A stretch of DNA of 64,000 bases. Origin: Manihot esculenta. Its lineage: Eukaryota > Streptophyta > Magnoliopsida > Malpighiales > Euphorbiaceae. The notes beneath the pieces were generated by a model, which worked only from the letters and a program-made list of their open reading frames with translations, ran no database searches and was not told where the DNA came from. A program made the translations under genes and the position numbers. Positions within the stretch are counted from its first letter, which is position 1. The number at the start of each line of letters is the position of its first letter. Of this stretch, positions 61,401 to 64,000 are shown one piece after another. The DNA is taken from assembly GCF_001659605.2 (NCBI RefSeq), contig NC_035163.2, positions 30,530,158 through 30,594,157 on the forward strand. The letters run 5' to 3'.

Positions 61401-64000
61401 CAACTTGCAAACCCAGGTATGGGAGTCACTGTAAGCTTTTAGATCATTCCGTTTCCAAAAAATCAAGTGAGCTAGCTATACATACATACAAACAAACAAA
61501 AGAATCCTATTATGTTTGCACACAGGAGCTGCCAAAAATGTCTTCTTCATTATACCTCATTCCAGAGAATCTCACTGTCACAGACTAATATCCCCTTTGT
61601 TTTTATTTATTTAATTTTTTTGGCAATTCCTTTTTGTCAAGATTCTTCCCCATCAACAAGTTTATCCTACATGTTTTTGTCTTTTTTTTTTTCTCCATTT
61701 TTTGTAAAGTCCATTGGATTCTTGTAAACGTCTAATTTCAACTTTAAAGCAAGCCTATCTAATAATTTACTAATATGAGCCTCAATAAGGAGAAATTTTA
61801 CAATATAATATTGTATATACAATGGTTATTGTATTATAACTATATATTAATGTAAAAGTTTCATCACAATTTTTCTAAGAATAATATCTATTTTTTTTTC
61901 TTTTTTTTTTTAGTTTTCTCTATTTAACTTCTTTTCTATCATTCTATTTTTTTTCTTCTTATTTTTCACCTTTTTACTTATTTTATTTTATTTTTCTCTA
62001 AGTTTTTTTCTATTCTCTCTATTTTTCTTTCATTTATTATTTTCTTTATTTTTCTCCATTTTATATTATATTATTTTCTTTTATATAATTTCTTATTATT
62101 TCCTTTTTTTACATATTATTTTATTCTACTTTTTTTCTCACACTTTTAACTTTTACTACATATTTTTCATTTTTTCATTTTCATTAAATATCATTTTCTC
62201 CCATTTTAATTTTTCACATTTAATTTATACTAATTAATTGTCGTAAACAAAAGAGTTAATGCAAAATAAATTTTATACTTTTAATTTTATTATAATTATA
62301 ATATATATTTTTTTCAATTAAATTTAATATTTTAAATTTACTCCAATGGTACTATATTATTACATATACCGTTAAAAAATTAATAAAATTAACAAGTCAT
62401 ATAACTATGACAGGTCAGCAAAATTTAGAATTTATCATTAAAAACATTTTATACTTTATTTTTATTATAATTTCATCATATATTTTTATTTTTTATCAAT
62501 TAAACTTTATGCCTAACCAAATACATTTTACCGTTATTTGTAGCTAAAAACTCAAAATTAGTCTTTTTCATTATTAAATATATTTAAAATTTACCATTTA
62601 TATTATTATTCAATTTTTTTTAATTTTTATTAATATTTTTATAATAATAATTTATCTTAATTTTATTTTAATTAAAATTATTATCAACAGTTTTTTTAAT
62701 CTGTTTAATATGCTTATTATTTAAAATTATTTTTAAAATTATCATTAAGAAATTAACCTTGTTAAATACAATAATTATGAAGTATTAAAAATAATTTAAA
62801 ATAATATTCAATATAATCTAATTTAAAAATATTAAAAATAATAAAATAATTTTTTAAAATTTTTTAAATTATTCTTTTAACTCTCAAATATAATGTTGAT
62901 TCACTATATTTTTTTAAAATTATATTAGTATTTAAAATAAATTTAAAAAAATAATAATATATGAATTAAGTATTTAATTATTTAGCATGACTTAGTTAAA
63001 TGGTTAAAAGAATATGTAATTTATTTAAAATTATAAATTTAGTCTCTATTTTTCTGTCTCTTAAAAAAATTATTAATAATATAAATAATTATTAAAAAAA
63101 TTATATACTTTTAGGTTTTTTATAATTTTACACTCAACTTTTAAATTATTATTAATTTTATTTTAAAATTTATTTACGTATTGTACTTGTTATTTTGTTA
63201 ATTTTTAATAATATAAGTTACTGTAAACTACAATTAAAATAATTTTAAAAAGTTAAATTTTAATTGATAAAAAAATAATATAATATGATTATAATAAAAT
63301 TAAAAGTCAATAATTTTTTTAACTATTAACTCTAAATTCAAACCATAAAATAAAAAAATAATTATAAATCTCACCATTCGTGGAAATATAATAACATTCT
63401 TCCCTTCAAAATTTACAAAATTAAATCTAAACCAACCCGTCCTTCAGCCATTACAGCAACATCCATGTTAAGTATGAATACTCAACATAATCTTTATTTG
63501 AATGCTGCAAGAGATAATTTAGAAGACGTTTAATTTATTTATTTATTTTTCATTTAAGTGATAGTTGATAAATAAATAAATTAACCGTTTGATTTTCTAC
63601 CGATATTTAAATTTTTTTTTTGAATTAAAAAATAAAAATTAGAGAAATAGAACTTGAAATCTTTCATATTTATTCAAATGCACTTACTATCAGATTAAGT
63701 TGTCAATCAACTTTAACTTTAAAACTTTTTCTCATCTGTTAATATACTTGATAATTGATGTCTTCATGAGGGGCTTAGTTTTCTATTTAGATAATATTGT
63801 TGTTTTAACATTCATTAATTATAAAAATTTTACCTTCACTTTAGTTTTATATGTCAATAAATTATTTATACTTATAAAAATAAATAAATATAAAATAATT
63901 AAATTAGTCATAGTGTTTATTTTTATATGATAAAATATATGTATATACATAAAAAATAAATTGTATTTTATCAAAAAAATATTTTAAATTGCGTATATGG
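58460..64000. other. 5.5-kb AT-rich intergenic region
   Basis: No gene supported. 58460-58670 is probably IPT5 3' UTR. T-rich and A-rich homopolymer tracts abound; 61880-62230 is a long pyrimidine-dominated stretch, and 62240-63420 is over 80% AT by eye. A fragment resembling the 56.4-kb dispersed repeat lies at 63630-63710. Frames of 60-80 codons are low-complexity and judged chance. Confidence 0.6.

Noticed and set aside
1..64000. CRISPR array, prokaryotic operon or organelle insertion
   Set aside because: No regularly spaced direct repeats of CRISPR type, no prokaryotic gene organisation, and no stretch recognisable as plastid or mitochondrial DNA.

Overview
The window is plant nuclear DNA from a eudicot. 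Evidence for this is the split genes with GT-AG introns, a very AT-rich intergenic background full of microsatellites, plant-only families (MUTE, HIPP, LOG2-like RING ligase, adenylate IPT), and a degenerate Ty1/copia element carrying a nested LTR. The GC-rich nested LTR, with ends TGTAATACCC and GGTCGTTACA and many TTCGGCGGCCGAA palindromes, resembles what I remember from cassava and rubber tree. I therefore suspect Euphorbiaceae, probably Manihot, but this is memory and not a search.

Layout. 1-528 (+): last exon of a dual-specificity MAPK phosphatase (MKP2/DsPTP1B type). 3236-4503 (+): a complete three-exon MUTE gene. 4504-15354: a 10.8-kb gene-poor AT-rich gap. 15355-17234 (-): HIPP metal-binding isoprenylated protein. 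21694-24744 (-): LOG2-like (LUL) RING ubiquitin ligase. 26370-26819 (-): uncharacterised 149-residue protein. 28435-32096 (-): nine-exon VTT/DedA (SNARE-associated Golgi) membrane protein. 32327-32398 (-): tRNA-Glu(CTC). 33794-35791 (-): PC-esterase/NXPE-like type II membrane protein. 38581-42887 (-): nine-exon DUF1749 alpha/beta hydrolase. 44606-51606 (-): dead copia retrotransposon, interrupted at 48765-51029 by an LTR-like insertion with a perfect 5-bp target duplication. 57461-58459 (+): intronless IPT5-type adenylate isopentenyltransferase. The last 5.5 kb is AT-rich and shows no gene.

The gene order is informative. As I recall the Arabidopsis map, At3g06110-At3g06140 is MKP2, MUTE, HIPP, LUL4, while At5g19090-At5g19040 is HIPP, LUL3, a companion gene, VTT protein, hydrolase, IPT5. 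This window carries both halves in one continuous order, as expected of an unduplicated ancestral segment that Arabidopsis split between two paralogous blocks.

Several genes act in leaf and shoot development or hormone and metabolite handling (MAPK phosphatase, stomatal bHLH, cytokinin synthesis), but nothing suggests a shared operon-like pathway; the linkage looks like conserved synteny. I found no CRISPR array, defence island or clear novel system. The most notable observations are the synteny, a microsatellite-encoded Ser-Pro tract in MUTE, a 110-bp tandem duplication beside a LUL splice donor, and the palindrome-rich nested LTR.
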